A stretch of 64,000 bases of DNA, from assembly GCF_013416775.1 (NCBI RefSeq), contig NZ_SZVI01000013.1, positions 992,001 to 1,056,000 of the forward strand. Direction: 5' to 3'. The position numbers were made by a program, and so were the translations under genes. The notes under the pieces are model-generated. The model was not told where the DNA came from. It did no database searches and saw only the letters and a list, made by a program, of their open reading frames with translations. How positions within the stretch are numbered: the first letter of the stretch is position 1; the number at the start of each line of letters is the position of its first letter. This document shows, one piece after another, positions 1-8,579 of the stretch. The DNA is from Rhodoferax sp. BLA1. GTDB lineage: Bacteria > Pseudomonadota > Gammaproteobacteria > Burkholderiales > Burkholderiaceae_C.

Positions 1-87
1 TTCGGTCGCCAAACCGCCGCAGTGGTGCTCGGTTTGACACTCAGCCTGACGGCTGTGCTGGGCGCCAAGCTGTTCGGTCTTTATTAA
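1..87 (+). CDS. sdhC: Succinate dehydrogenase cytochrome b556 subunit, C-terminal fragment
   Basis: The first 28 codons of the window read as a hydrophobic helix ending in KLFGLY and a TAA stop, 14 bases before sdhD. This fits the last transmembrane helix of SdhC, one of the two membrane anchors of complex II that bind haem b and ubiquinone. The identification rests on position (first gene of sdhCDAB) and hydrophobicity. The start lies outside the window, so nothing can be said about the haem ligand. Confidence 0.8.
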   Translation, partial: FGRQTAAVVLGLTLSLTAVLGAKLFGLY

Positions 88-101
88 TTCAGGAGTTACC
101 C

Positions 102-467
102 ATGTCCGTCAATTACGGCTCTCACCGCACAGTTGTTGGTGCACATTACGGCGTACGCGACTGGTTGTCGCAACGGGTGACTGCGGTCATTCTGGCCCTT
201 TTCACCGTCTTGCTGCTGGCTCAGGTCATCTTCAGCAAAGGGCCAATCAGCTACGAGCTGTGGGCCGGCATTTTTGCCGCGCAATGGATGAAGACCTTGA
301 CCTTCGTCGTTTTTCTGTCTTTGTTCTATCACGTGTGGGTTGGCATGCGCAACATTTTCATGGACTATGTCAAACCTTATGCGGTGCGTTTTGTGCTGCA
401 CGTGTTTGCCATCGTCTGGCTGGCTGGCTGCGTGGGATGGGCCATTCAAGTTCTGTGGCGCCTGTAA
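102..467 (+). CDS. sdhD: Succinate dehydrogenase membrane anchor subunit SdhD
   Basis: The 121-residue protein has three hydrophobic segments (about 24-44, 61-80 and 92-118), the usual size and layout of SdhD. With SdhC it anchors the SdhAB catalytic dimer in the inner membrane and forms the quinone site. The stretch around residue 78, FYHVWVGMRNIFMDY, carries the conserved His (likely haem b ligand) and the Asp-Tyr pair typical of the quinone pocket. An AGGAG sequence lies just before the ATG. The following 89-base gap to sdhA contains a 7-bp hairpin (468-490) of unknown role. Confidence 0.93.
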   Translation: MSVNYGSHRTVVGAHYGVRDWLSQRVTAVILALFTVLLLAQVIFSKGPISYELWAGIFAAQWMKTLTFVVFLSLFYHVWVGMRNIFMDYVKPYAVRFVLHVFAIVWLAGCVGWAIQVLWRL

Positions 468-556
468 GCCTTCTTCATTGATCAGAAGGCATCAGCCTAA
501 ACGGCCAAACAGACGCGCCGAAGCGGGCTATCCATCAACAAATCACAAGAATCATC

Positions 557-2362
557 ATGACTGCTACCTCCAAACTCACCACGCGCAAATTTGATGTTGT
601 CATCGTCGGAGCCGGTGGCTCCGGCATGAGCGCCTCTTTGCGCCTGTCCAACGCTGGCCTGAACGTGGCCGTGTTGACCAAAGTGTTCCCCACCCGCTCA
701 CACACCGTCGCCGCCCAGGGCGGCATTGGTGCGAGCTTGGGCAACATGGCAGAAGACAACTGGCACTACCATTTCTACGACACCATCAAGGGCTCCGACT
801 GGCTGGGCGACCAGGACGCCATTGAGTTCATGTGCCGCGAGGCCAACCAAGTGGTGTACGAGCTGGAACACTTTGGCATGCCGTTTGACCGCAATGCCGA
901 TGGCACCATTTACCAACGCCCCTTTGGTGGCCACACCGCCAACTATGGCGAAAAGCCGGTGCAACGCGCCTGCGCTGCGGCTGACCGTACTGGCCATGCC
1001 ATGTTGCATACCCTGTACCAGCAAAACGTCAAGGCCCGCACCAACTTCTTCGTAGAGTGGATGGCGCTGGATTTGATCCGTGATGCCGAAGGTGATGTGG
1101 TAGGAGTAACCGCGCTAGAGATGGAAACCGGTGAAATTCACGTGCTGCGCGCCAAGTCCGTGTTGCTGGCCACCGGTGGTGCAGGCCGCATTTTTGCCGC
1201 ATCCACCAATGCATTCATCAACACCGGCGACGGATTGGGCATCGCGGCGCGTGCCGGCATCCCATTGCAAGACATGGAGTTCTGGCAATTCCACCCCACC
1301 GGCGTGGCTGGTGCCGGTGTGTTGTTGACCGAAGGCTGCCGCGGAGAAGGCGCCATTTTGCGCAACAGCGCAGGCGAGCGCTTTATGGAGCGTTATGCAC
1401 CCACCTTGAAGGACTTGGCGCCGCGTGACTTTGTGTCGCGTTGTATGGACCAGGAGATCAAGGAAGGCCGCGGCTGTGGCCCGAACAAGAACTACATCAA
1501 CCTGGACATGACCCACCTGGGCGCAGAAACCATTGCCAAGCGTTTGCCCAGCGTGTTCGAAATTGGACACAATTTTGCCAACGTCGATATCACCAAGGAA
1601 TCCATTCCCGTGGTGCCAACCATCCACTACCAGATGGGTGGTATCCCAACCAACATCTACGGTCAGGTCGTCACCCCCGATGGCAGTGGTTCGCAAAAAG
1701 TTGTTAAGGGGCTCTATGCCGTGGGTGAATGCGCCTGCGTCAGCGTGCACGGCGCCAACCGCCTGGGCACCAACTCGCTGCTCGACATCGTGGTGTTTGG
1801 CAGGGCCGCTGGCAAACACATCGTCCAGTTCAACAATGAGAACGACACCCACAAACCCCTGCCAGAGAATGGGGCAGACATTTCACTGGAGCGTCTGAAT
1901 CGTCTGGATAACTCGACTTCGGGTGAATACGCCCAAGTCGTGGCGGATGACATGCGCAACACCATGCAGACCCACGCCAGTGTGTTCCGCACCCAGGCCA
2001 GCATGGACGAGGGGGTGGTCAAGATTGCAGCGATGCGTGAGCGTGTCAAGAACATCACTTTGGCCGACAAATCCAAAATCTTCAACACCGCGCGTATTGA
2101 GGCTCTGGAAGTGGACAACATGATCGAAGCCGCTCAGGCCACCATGGTGTCCGCTGCGGCCCGCCGCGAGTGCCGTGGTGCCCACACCGTGCTGGACTAC
2201 GACCGTCCTGCCGACGACGCCACCTGCCCACTGGGGCGCGATGATGCCAACTGGCTCAAGCACACCTTGTGGGACCGGGACACCAATAGCCTGAGTTACA
2301 AGCCTGTGAACCTCAAGCCTTTGACGGTGGCCTCTGTGCCGCCCAAGGTCCGCACGTTCTGA
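557..2362 (+). CDS. sdhA: Succinate dehydrogenase flavoprotein subunit
   Basis: SdhA oxidises succinate to fumarate on a covalently bound FAD and passes electrons to SdhB. The 601-residue length is normal. The N-terminus has the dinucleotide-binding GAGGSG motif (about residues 18-23), followed by RSHTVAAQGG, whose His is the site of covalent FAD attachment. Further on, HPTG, the Arg-rich GERFMERYAP region and HGANRLGTNSL match the family's substrate-binding and C-terminal FAD-contact motifs. It is the third gene of sdhCDAB, all on the same strand. Confidence 0.97.
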   Translation: MTATSKLTTRKFDVVIVGAGGSGMSASLRLSNAGLNVAVLTKVFPTRSHTVAAQGGIGASLGNMAEDNWHYHFYDTIKGSDWLGDQDAIEFMCREANQVVYELEHFGMPFDRNADGTIYQRPFGGHTANYGEKPVQRACAAADRTGHAMLHTLYQQNVKARTNFFVEWMALDLIRDAEGDVVGVTALEMETGEIHVLRAKSVLLATGGAGRIFAASTNAFINTGDGLGIAARAGIPLQDMEFWQFHPTGVAGAGVLLTEGCRGEGAILRNSAGERFMERYAPTLKDLAPRDFVSRCMDQEIKEGRGCGPNKNYINLDMTHLGAETIAKRLPSVFEIGHNFANVDITKESIPVVPTIHYQMGGIPTNIYGQVVTPDGSGSQKVVKGLYAVGECACVSVHGANRLGTNSLLDIVVFGRAAGKHIVQFNNENDTHKPLPENGADISLERLNRLDNSTSGEYAQVVADDMRNTMQTHASVFRTQASMDEGVVKIAAMRERVKNITLADKSKIFNTARIEALEVDNMIEAAQATMVSAAARRECRGAHTVLDYDRPADDATCPLGRDDANWLKHTLWDRDTNSLSYKPVNLKPLTVASVPPKVRTF

Positions 2363-2393
2363 TCTTGCCCCTCACCGAACAAGAAAGCACATC

Positions 2394-3098
2394 ATGGCAA
2401 AACGCACTTTCAACATTTACCGCTACAACCCAGACACCGACGCCAAGCCCTACATGCAGACCATCGAGGTGGAGCTTGACGGCTCTGAACGCATGCTGCT
2501 TGACGCGCTGGTCAAACTCAAGGAGATTGATCCCACGCTGTCTTACCGTCGTTCCTGTCGTGAAGGCATTTGCGGCTCCGATGCGATGAACATCAACGGC
2601 AAAAACGGCCTGGCCTGTCTGATCAACCTGCGCACCCTGCCCGACACCATCACCCTCAAGCCGCTGCCAGGCCTGCCAGTGATCCGTGACCTGATCGTGG
2701 ACATGACCCTGTTTTTCCAGCAGTACCACTCGATCAAGCCCTACTTGATCAATGACACCCGTCCGCCAGAAAAAGAACGCCTGCAAAGCCCGGAAGAGCG
2801 CGAGGTGCTGAACGGCCTGTACGAATGTATTTTGTGTGCCAGCTGCTCCACCAGCTGCCCGGTGTACTGGTGGAATCCAGACAAGTTTGTGGGTCCGGCA
2901 GGTCTGCTGCAGGCGTACCGCTTTATCGCGGACAGCCGTGATGAAGCCACCAGCGAGCGGCTCGACAACCTGGAAGACCCCTACCGCTTGTTCCGCTGTA
3001 CCACCATCATGAACTGTGTTGACGTCTGTCCCAAAGGCTTGAACCCCACCGCTGCCATTGGCAAGATCAAAGAGCTGATGGTGCGCCGCATCATCTGA
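2394..3098 (+). CDS. sdhB: Succinate dehydrogenase iron-sulfur subunit
   Basis: SdhB carries electrons from FAD to ubiquinone through three Fe-S centres. All three cysteine sets are visible in the 234-residue protein: SCREGICGSDAMNINGK with a later GLAC for the N-terminal [2Fe-2S] centre, CILCASCSTSCPVYW for the [4Fe-4S] centre, and CTTIMNCVDVCPKGLNP for the [3Fe-4S] and last [4Fe-4S] ligands. It starts 31 bases after sdhA and is followed within 15 bases by sdhE, so the genes are almost certainly co-transcribed. Confidence 0.97.
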   Translation: MAKRTFNIYRYNPDTDAKPYMQTIEVELDGSERMLLDALVKLKEIDPTLSYRRSCREGICGSDAMNINGKNGLACLINLRTLPDTITLKPLPGLPVIRDLIVDMTLFFQQYHSIKPYLINDTRPPEKERLQSPEEREVLNGLYECILCASCSTSCPVYWWNPDKFVGPAGLLQAYRFIADSRDEATSERLDNLEDPYRLFRCTTIMNCVDVCPKGLNPTAAIGKIKELMVRRII

Positions 3099-3112
3099 TC
3101 TGGTTGACCCCC

Positions 3113-3433
3113 ATGGAGCAACCTGCGGCAGCTTTGCCGGACGATCTCGTCGATGAAAGAATGCTGAGCAAGCTCAAGTGGCGCAGTCGCCGTGGCTTGC
3201 TGGAAAACGATATTTTTGTAGATCGGTTTTTCAAACGGTTTGAATCCGTGTTGACTGTCAAGCAAGCGCAAGGTCTGATGGCTTTAATGGAGATCAGTGA
3301 CAACGATCTGCTGGATCTGCACCTGGGTCGCAAGACCCTGGCACAAGTCCAACCTGATCTGGAACGTGACGATGTATCTGAAGTGTTGAATATGTTGAGA
3401 GCAAACCCGAAAGGTCAAAATGAAGCTAGCTGA
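3113..3433 (+). CDS. sdhE: FAD assembly factor SdhE
   Basis: SdhE is a small protein that promotes covalent flavinylation of SdhA. The sequence has the family signature RSRRGLLENDIFVDRFF near residue 26, including the RGxxE motif that contacts SdhA. I start at the ATG at 3113 (106 residues) rather than an in-frame TTG nine bases upstream; neither has a strong ribosome-binding site. The last 14 bases overlap the start of gltA in another frame, suggesting translational coupling to citrate synthase. Confidence 0.9.
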   Translation: MEQPAAALPDDLVDERMLSKLKWRSRRGLLENDIFVDRFFKRFESVLTVKQAQGLMALMEISDNDLLDLHLGRKTLAQVQPDLERDDVSEVLNMLRANPKGQNEAS

Positions 3434-4730
3434 AAACAAAGCCACCCTGTCGTTTTCCAATGGCAGCCCCAGCGTTGATTTGCCTGTGTACCAAGGCAGC
3501 GTAGGCCCGGACGTTATCGACATTCGCAAACTGTATGGCCAAACCGGCATGTTCACCTATGACCCGGGTTTCCTGTCGACCGCTTCCTGCCAATCGGCCA
3601 TCACCTATATCGATGGCGACAAAGGTGAGTTGTTGTACCGCGGTTACCCGATTGAACAACTCGCCACCCAGTGCGACTACCTGGACACCTGTTATCTGCT
3701 GCTCAAAGGTGAATTGCCCAAACAAGAGGAGCGCAGCGAATTCCACAAACTGGTCCTCAGCCACACCATGGTCAATGAGCAGATGCAGTTTTTCCTGCGT
3801 GGTTTCCGCCGCGACGCGCACCCGATGGCGGTGTTGACCGGGCTGATCGGCGCCCTGTCCGCGTTCTACCATGACAGCACGGACATCAACAACCCCGAAC
3901 ACCGCCATGTGGCCGCGATTCGCCTGATTGCCAAGATGCCCACCCTGGTGGCTATGGCTTACAAATACGGCGTCGGCCAGCCCTACATGTACCCGCGCAA
4001 TGAACTCAGCTACGCGGGCAACTTCCTGCGCATGATGTTCGGCACACCGTGTGAAGACTACAAGGTCAACCCGGTGATCGAACGGGCCATGGACCGGATC
4101 TTTATCCTGCACGCCGACCACGAGCAAAACGCCTCCACCTCCACCGTGCGGCTGTGTGGCTCGTCGGGCACCAACCCGTTTGCGGCGATTGCAGCTGGTG
4201 TCGCCTGCCTGTGGGGCCCTGCACATGGTGGCGCCAACGAAGCCTGCCTGAACATGCTCGAAGATATCCAGCGCCAAGGTGGCGTGGCCAAAGTTGGTCA
4301 GTTCATGGAGCAGGTCAAGGACAAGAACTCCGGCGTCAAGCTGATGGGTTTTGGTCACCGCGTTTACAAAAACTACGACCCACGCGCCAAGCTGATGCAG
4401 GAAACCTGCAACGAGGTGCTGGCCGAACTGGGTCTGGAAAACGACCCACTGTTCAAACTGGCCAAAGAACTGGAAAAAATCGCGCTCGAAGACGACTACT
4501 TTGTGCAGCGCAAGCTGTACCCGAACGTCGACTTCTACTCCGGCATCGTGCAGCGCGCCATCGGCATCCCGGTCAGCCTGTTCACCGGGATCTTCGCCCT
4601 GGCCCGCACCGTCGGCTGGATTGCCCAGCTCAACGAAATGCTGGCCGACCCTGAGTACAAGATCGGTCGTCCACGCCAACTGTTCACCGGTTACGTTGCA
4701 CGCGACGTCAAGCCTGTGTCCGAACGCTGA
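3420..4730 (+). CDS. gltA: Citrate synthase (type II, hexameric family)
   Basis: GltA condenses oxaloacetate and acetyl-CoA to citrate. The 436-residue length matches the type II bacterial enzymes that are allosterically inhibited by NADH. The catalytic His is in LWGPAHGGANEA, the second active-site His in GFGHRVYKNYDPRAK, and the catalytic Asp in the later VDFYSG segment. Its start codon lies inside sdhE, 14 bases before that gene ends, and a strong terminator follows 15 bases after the stop. It is therefore the last gene of the sdh operon. Confidence 0.97.
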   Translation: MKLAENKATLSFSNGSPSVDLPVYQGSVGPDVIDIRKLYGQTGMFTYDPGFLSTASCQSAITYIDGDKGELLYRGYPIEQLATQCDYLDTCYLLLKGELPKQEERSEFHKLVLSHTMVNEQMQFFLRGFRRDAHPMAVLTGLIGALSAFYHDSTDINNPEHRHVAAIRLIAKMPTLVAMAYKYGVGQPYMYPRNELSYAGNFLRMMFGTPCEDYKVNPVIERAMDRIFILHADHEQNASTSTVRLCGSSGTNPFAAIAAGVACLWGPAHGGANEACLNMLEDIQRQGGVAKVGQFMEQVKDKNSGVKLMGFGHRVYKNYDPRAKLMQETCNEVLAELGLENDPLFKLAKELEKIALEDDYFVQRKLYPNVDFYSGIVQRAIGIPVSLFTGIFALARTVGWIAQLNEMLADPEYKIGRPRQLFTGYVARDVKPVSER

Positions 4731-4745
4731 AGCAGCCTTTAAAGA

Positions 4746-4778
4746 AGCCCGCCGACTACACACGTCGGCGGGCTTTTT
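4746..4778 (+). terminator. Rho-independent terminator after gltA
   Basis: AGCCCGCCGAC (4746-4756) pairs perfectly with GTCGGCGGGCT (4764-4774) around a 7-base loop, followed by a run of five T. It ends the sdh-gltA operon and separates it from leuC. Confidence 0.93.
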
Positions 4779-4806
4779 CATTGGCAGCCCCTGAAGACAC
4801 GCGCCG

Positions 4807-4814
4807 TTTAAAAT
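4807..4814 (+). promoter_or_regulatory. Possible -10 region of leuC
   Basis: TTTAAAAT lies 32 bases before the chosen leuC start, between the gltA terminator and the gene, so a promoter must be close. No convincing -35 box was found. The same TTTAAAAT word lies ahead of lysS at 18300-18307. Confidence 0.3.
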
Positions 4815-4845
4815 CTTCCGATTGCCCACCAACACCACCGCACGC

Positions 4846-6309
4846 ATGGAATCACATTCACACGCACGTACCCTGTATGACAAGCTCTGGGACGAGCATG
4901 TTGTCCACACCGAGGAGGATGGCACGGCACTGCTGTACATCGACCGCCATCTGGTGCATGAGGTCACCAGCCCGCAAGCCTTTGAAGGCCTGCGCCAGGC
5001 GCACCGCCCTCTCTGGCGGGTGAGTTCGATTGTGGCTACCGCCGATCACAACACCCCGACCAACGGCTGGGAGCGCGGCTACGACGGCATCACCGACCCG
5101 ACCAGCAAAGAACAGGTGATGACGCTGGACGCCAACATCCAGGAATACGGCGCGGCGGCCTATTTCCCGTTTTTGTCCCGGCGCCAGGGCATTGTTCACG
5201 TGATTGGCCCGGAAAACGGCGCCACCCTGCCTGGTATGACGGTGGTCTGCGGCGACTCACACACCTCCACCCACGGTGCGTTTGGCGCGTTGGCCCACGG
5301 CATTGGCACCAGCGAGGTCGAGCACGTGATGGCCACCCAGACCTTGCTGGCTAAAAAGGCTAAAAACATGCTGGTGCAGGTCGATGGTGTGCTGCCGCAT
5401 GGCTGTGGTGGCAAAGACATCGTTCTGGCCATCATCGGCAAAATCGGCACAGCGGGCGGTACCGGTTACACCATCGAATTTGGCGGCTCGGCCATCCGTG
5501 CGCTGAGCATGGAAGGCCGCATGACAGTGTGCAACATGGCGATTGAAGCCGGTGCCCGCGCTGGCCTGGTGGCGGTGGATGACAAAACCATCCAATACGT
5601 CAAGGGCCGGCCGATGGCCCCCGGTGCCAACGCGGCTAACGATGCAGCCGCTGCCGTGGCTTGGGACCAGGCCGTGGCCTACTGGAAGACGCTGCAATCC
5701 GACCCCGGAGCCCACTTTGACACCACGGTGCACATCGATGCGTCAAGCTTGGTGCCACAAGTCACCTGGGGTACCTCGCCCGAGATGGTGCTCGGCATCA
5801 ACGAGCGCGTGCCCGACCCCGACAAGGAAAAAGACGCCAACAAACGCGGTGCGATTGAGCGCGCCCTGGCCTACATGGGCCTGGAACCCGGCAAGGCTCT
5901 GGACGATGTGTATGTCGACAAGGTGTTCATTGGCTCCTGCACCAACAGCCGCATTGAAGACATGCGCGAGGCAGCTGCCGTTGTGAAGACCCTGGGGCGC
6001 AAAGTCGCCCCCAATATCCGTCTGGCGATGGTGGTACCCGGCTCGGGTCTGGTCAAAGAACAGGCCGAACGCGAAGGTTTGCACGAGATCTTCAAAGCGG
6101 CCGGTTTTGACTGGCGCGAACCCGGCTGCTCGATGTGCCTGGCGATGAACGCCGACCGGCTGGAGCCCGGCGAACGCTGCGCGTCTACCAGCAATCGCAA
6201 CTTCGAAGGCCGCCAAGGCGCCGGGGGCCGCACCCACCTGGTCAGCCCGGCCATGGCCGCTGCCGCAGCGATCCACGGCCATTTTGTCGATGTCAGGCGA
6301 TTTGTCTGA
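4846..6309 (+). CDS. leuC: 3-isopropylmalate dehydratase large subunit
   Basis: LeuC with LeuD isomerises 2-isopropylmalate to 3-isopropylmalate in leucine synthesis, using a [4Fe-4S] cluster. The cluster cysteines are visible in GSCTNSRIEDMREAA (about residue 366) and in the pair CSMCLAMNADR. The 487-residue length from the ATG at 4846 is slightly long for LeuC; a TTG eight codons upstream keeps the frame but adds nothing conserved. The family N-terminus (RTLYDKLWDEHVV) begins seven residues after the chosen start. It is followed by a small lipoprotein gene and leuD. Confidence 0.96.
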   Translation: MESHSHARTLYDKLWDEHVVHTEEDGTALLYIDRHLVHEVTSPQAFEGLRQAHRPLWRVSSIVATADHNTPTNGWERGYDGITDPTSKEQVMTLDANIQEYGAAAYFPFLSRRQGIVHVIGPENGATLPGMTVVCGDSHTSTHGAFGALAHGIGTSEVEHVMATQTLLAKKAKNMLVQVDGVLPHGCGGKDIVLAIIGKIGTAGGTGYTIEFGGSAIRALSMEGRMTVCNMAIEAGARAGLVAVDDKTIQYVKGRPMAPGANAANDAAAAVAWDQAVAYWKTLQSDPGAHFDTTVHIDASSLVPQVTWGTSPEMVLGINERVPDPDKEKDANKRGAIERALAYMGLEPGKALDDVYVDKVFIGSCTNSRIEDMREAAAVVKTLGRKVAPNIRLAMVVPGSGLVKEQAEREGLHEIFKAAGFDWREPGCSMCLAMNADRLEPGERCASTSNRNFEGRQGAGGRTHLVSPAMAAAAAIHGHFVDVRRFV

Positions 6310-6329
6310 CGTTCTCCAAGGAGCCCATC

Positions 6330-6458
6330 ATGCAACGTCTCACACTCTTCGTCTTGATCAGCAGCCTGTTGGCGCTGAGCGCCTGTAACACCGTCAAAGG
6401 TGTGGGTCAGGACCTGCAAAAAGCCGGTTCAGCCATCGAAGGCGCTGCCAAAAAATAA
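6330..6458 (+). CDS. Entericidin-like small lipoprotein between leuC and leuD
   Basis: This 42-residue ORF has a complete lipoprotein signal peptide: Arg at position 3, a hydrophobic core (LTLFVLISSLLALS) and the lipobox LSAC with Cys at about residue 19. The mature part, NTVKGVGQDLQKAGSAIEGAAKK, is a short amphipathic segment like EcnA/EcnB entericidins. An AAGGAG ribosome-binding site precedes the ATG. It sits 20 bases after leuC and 6 before leuD, so it is translated from the leu transcript. Its function is unknown; the entericidin name reflects shape and pattern, not proven toxicity. Confidence 0.85.
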   Translation: MQRLTLFVLISSLLALSACNTVKGVGQDLQKAGSAIEGAAKK

Positions 6459-6464
6459 CCAGCC

Positions 6465-7115
6465 ATGCAAAAATTCACCTTACTCAAAGGCCTGGTGGCC
6501 CCGATGGATCGGGAAAATGTCGACACCGATGCCATCATCCCCAAGCAGTTTCTCAAATCCATCCGCAAAACCGGTTTTGGACAAAACTTGTTTGACGAAT
6601 GGCGTTATCTGGATGCCGGTTTCCCCGGTCAAGACCCGGCCAGCCGCCGCCCCAACCCCGACTTTGTGCTGAACCAACTGCGTTTTCAGGGCGCTTCGAT
6701 CCTGTTGGCACGCAAGAATTTTGGTTGTGGCTCCTCCCGTGAACACGCGCCCTGGGCGCTTGACCAGTTTGGCTTTCGCGCCATCATTGCACCCAGTTAC
6801 GCCGACATCTTCTTCAACAACAGCTTCAAGAACGGCTTGTTACCCATCGTCTTGAGCGAAGCCCAAGTCAGCCAACTGTTTGACGAGGTGGCGGCCTTCC
6901 CCGGTTACACCCTGACGGTGGACCTGGAACGCCAGGTGGTGGTCAAGCCCAATGGTGATGAATTGCCGTTCGAGGTTCAGGCGTTTCGCAAATACTGTCT
7001 GCTCAATGGCCTGGACGACATTGGCCTGACACTGCGCCATGCCGACAAGATCAAGGCCTTTGAAGCTGAGCGTTTAGCACAAAAACCCTGGTTAGCCCGC
7101 ACCATGATTGGGTAA
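6465..7115 (+). CDS. leuD: 3-isopropylmalate dehydratase small subunit
   Basis: LeuD is the swivel-domain partner of LeuC. At 216 residues it has the normal length for the proteobacterial form. Recognisable motifs are PMDRENVDTDAIIPKQF near the N-terminus, FGCGSSREHAPWAL (about residues 86-99, substrate binding) and YADIFFNNSFKNGLLP. It starts six bases after the small lipoprotein gene in the same operon. Confidence 0.96.
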   Translation: MQKFTLLKGLVAPMDRENVDTDAIIPKQFLKSIRKTGFGQNLFDEWRYLDAGFPGQDPASRRPNPDFVLNQLRFQGASILLARKNFGCGSSREHAPWALDQFGFRAIIAPSYADIFFNNSFKNGLLPIVLSEAQVSQLFDEVAAFPGYTLTVDLERQVVVKPNGDELPFEVQAFRKYCLLNGLDDIGLTLRHADKIKAFEAERLAQKPWLARTMIG

Positions 7116-7286
7116 GTAGCTATTGTTTTTATATTTTTTGGATTGATGGTGTAGCGATGACGCGCTGGCAGCGGCTGAAGCCAGCGCAGTCACACACCAA
7201 CACGCCGCAGTATTGAACCCTCTTCTTGACATCCCATGACGGTCTCCGCCCCGGGTTTCCTTCCCCTTTAGAAAGTCAGATACATC
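7116..7286 (+). other. leuD-leuB intergenic spacer with hairpin
   Basis: The 171-base gap holds no convincing ORF. An AT-rich start (TAGCTATTGTTTTTATA) is followed by an 8-bp perfect hairpin, GCGCTGGC (7162-7169) with GCCAGCGC (7180-7187), loop 10. No T run follows, so it is not a classical terminator. A GAAAG sequence sits ahead of the leuB ATG. The AT-rich part resembles the flank of the dispersed palindromic repeat found elsewhere in the window, but no core is present. Confidence 0.4.
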
Positions 7287-8354
7287 ATGAAAATTGCAGT
7301 TTTGCCAGGTGATGGCATTGGTCCGGAAATTGTGGTGGAAGCGGTCAAGGTGTTGCATGCACTGGACCTGAGTTTTGAACTGGAAACCGCCCCGGTGGGT
7401 GGTGCCGCCTACGCGGCGCTCGGTCACCCGCTGCCCGCCTCCACCCTGAAACTGGCCAAGGACGCTGATGCCATCCTGTTTGGCGCCGTGGGTGACTGGA
7501 AATACGACAACCTGGAGCGCCACCTGCGCCCCGAACAAGCCATTCTGGGCCTGCGCAAAAACCTGGGCCTGTTCGCCAACTTCCGCCCAGCCATTTGTTA
7601 CCCGGAGCTGGTGGGCGCCTCCAGCCTCAAGCCCGAACTGGTGGCCGGGCTTGACATCCTAATCATCCGCGAACTCACCGGCGACATCTATTTTGGCCAA
7701 CCACGTGGCCGCCGCATCGCAACCGACGGCAACTTCCCCGAGGCTGAAGAAGCCTTCGACACCATGCGCTACAGCCGCCCCGAGATCGAGCGCATTGCCC
7801 ATGTGGCGTTCCAGGCCGCACGCAAACGCAGCAAACGTGTCACCAGCATTGACAAGGCCAATGTGCTGGAAACCTTCCAGTTCTGGAAAGAGGTGGTCAC
7901 CGAAGTCGGCCAGCAGTACCCCGACGTGGCACTGGACCACATGTACGTGGACAACGCCGCCATGCAACTGGTCAAGGCGCCCAAGAAGTTTGACGTGATC
8001 GTCACCGGCAACATGTTTGGCGACATCCTCTCGGACGAAGCCTCGATGCTCACCGGCTCAATCGGCATGTTGCCCTCAGCCAGCCTGAACGCCAGCAACC
8101 AGGGCCTGTACGAACCCAGCCACGGCAGCGCACCCGACATCGCTGGCCAAGGCATTGCCAACCCGCTGGCCACCATCCTGAGTGCGGCCATGATGCTGCG
8201 CTTCAGCCTGAACCAGGAAGAAGCCGCCCAGCGCATCGAAAACGCAGTGAAATCTGTGCTCGCCCAAGGCCTGCGCACCCCCGACATCTACAGTGAAGGC
8301 ACCACCCGTGTCTCCACCATCGAGATGGGCAACGCGGTCGTCAAAGCGCTGTAG
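7287..8354 (+). CDS. leuB: 3-isopropylmalate dehydrogenase
   Basis: LeuB performs the NAD-dependent oxidative decarboxylation of 3-isopropylmalate. The 355-residue protein shows the family's N-terminal LPGDGIGPEIV, the RELTGDIYFG substrate-site motif with Arg residues that bind malate, the Lys of SIDKANVLE, the metal-binding Asp residues of GDILSDEASMLTGSIG, and the adenine-binding EPSHGSAPDIAGQG near the C-terminus. It follows leuD after a 171-base gap, so it may be read from the leu promoter or its own. Confidence 0.97.
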   Translation: MKIAVLPGDGIGPEIVVEAVKVLHALDLSFELETAPVGGAAYAALGHPLPASTLKLAKDADAILFGAVGDWKYDNLERHLRPEQAILGLRKNLGLFANFRPAICYPELVGASSLKPELVAGLDILIIRELTGDIYFGQPRGRRIATDGNFPEAEEAFDTMRYSRPEIERIAHVAFQAARKRSKRVTSIDKANVLETFQFWKEVVTEVGQQYPDVALDHMYVDNAAMQLVKAPKKFDVIVTGNMFGDILSDEASMLTGSIGMLPSASLNASNQGLYEPSHGSAPDIAGQGIANPLATILSAAMMLRFSLNQEEAAQRIENAVKSVLAQGLRTPDIYSEGTTRVSTIEMGNAVVKAL

Positions 8355-8376
8355 CCCTTGCAATTACAATCGTGCC

Positions 8377-8493
8377 ATGCAACACATTCGCATCCTGCCT
8401 TCTGATGGCGCCGCTGGCGCTACAGAAGCTGCATTGGTTGGTGTTGCACTGACAGGGTCCGCTGTGACCAAAACGACAACCATTACTGGCTGA
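8377..8493 (+). CDS. Possible threonine-rich leader peptide upstream of asd
   Basis: A 38-codon ORF starts 22 bases after leuB and ends 86 bases before asd. Seven residues are Thr, and the C-terminal end reads VTKTTTITG, with five Thr and one Ile in the last eight residues. This recalls the E. coli thr operon leader, whose Thr/Ile codon run controls attenuation. Asd makes the precursor of Thr, Met, Lys and Ile, so a Thr-sensing leader would make sense. No clear ribosome-binding site and no U-rich terminator are present, so this remains a candidate. Confidence 0.4.
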   Translation: MQHIRILPSDGAAGATEAALVGVALTGSAVTKTTTITG

Positions 8494-8499
8494 CTCAGC

Positions 8500-8535
8500 C
8501 TGGTTCGTCGCGCCCCTCCCGGCCAGACGAGCCGG
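8500..8535 (+). promoter_or_regulatory. Hairpin in the asd leader
   Basis: CTGGTTCGTC (8500-8509) can pair with GACGAGCCGG (8526-8535) over ten pairs, two of them G-U. It begins seven bases after the stop of the Thr-rich ORF, overlapping a competing short inverted repeat GGCTGACTCAGCC (8488-8500) at that stop. That arrangement allows alternative folds, but no T tract follows. Confidence 0.35.
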
Positions 8536-8579
8536 GCAGATGAAATCCGAGTATTTCGACAATCTGAAAGGGCAATCTC

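Noticed and set aside
3426..4967. 513-codon open frame opposite to gltA
   Set aside because: It mirrors the codon pattern of gltA, has no family motif, and gltA is certain on the plus strand.
7092..7538. Minus-strand frame across the leuD-leuB gap
   Set aside because: It overlaps both certain genes and has no family resemblance.
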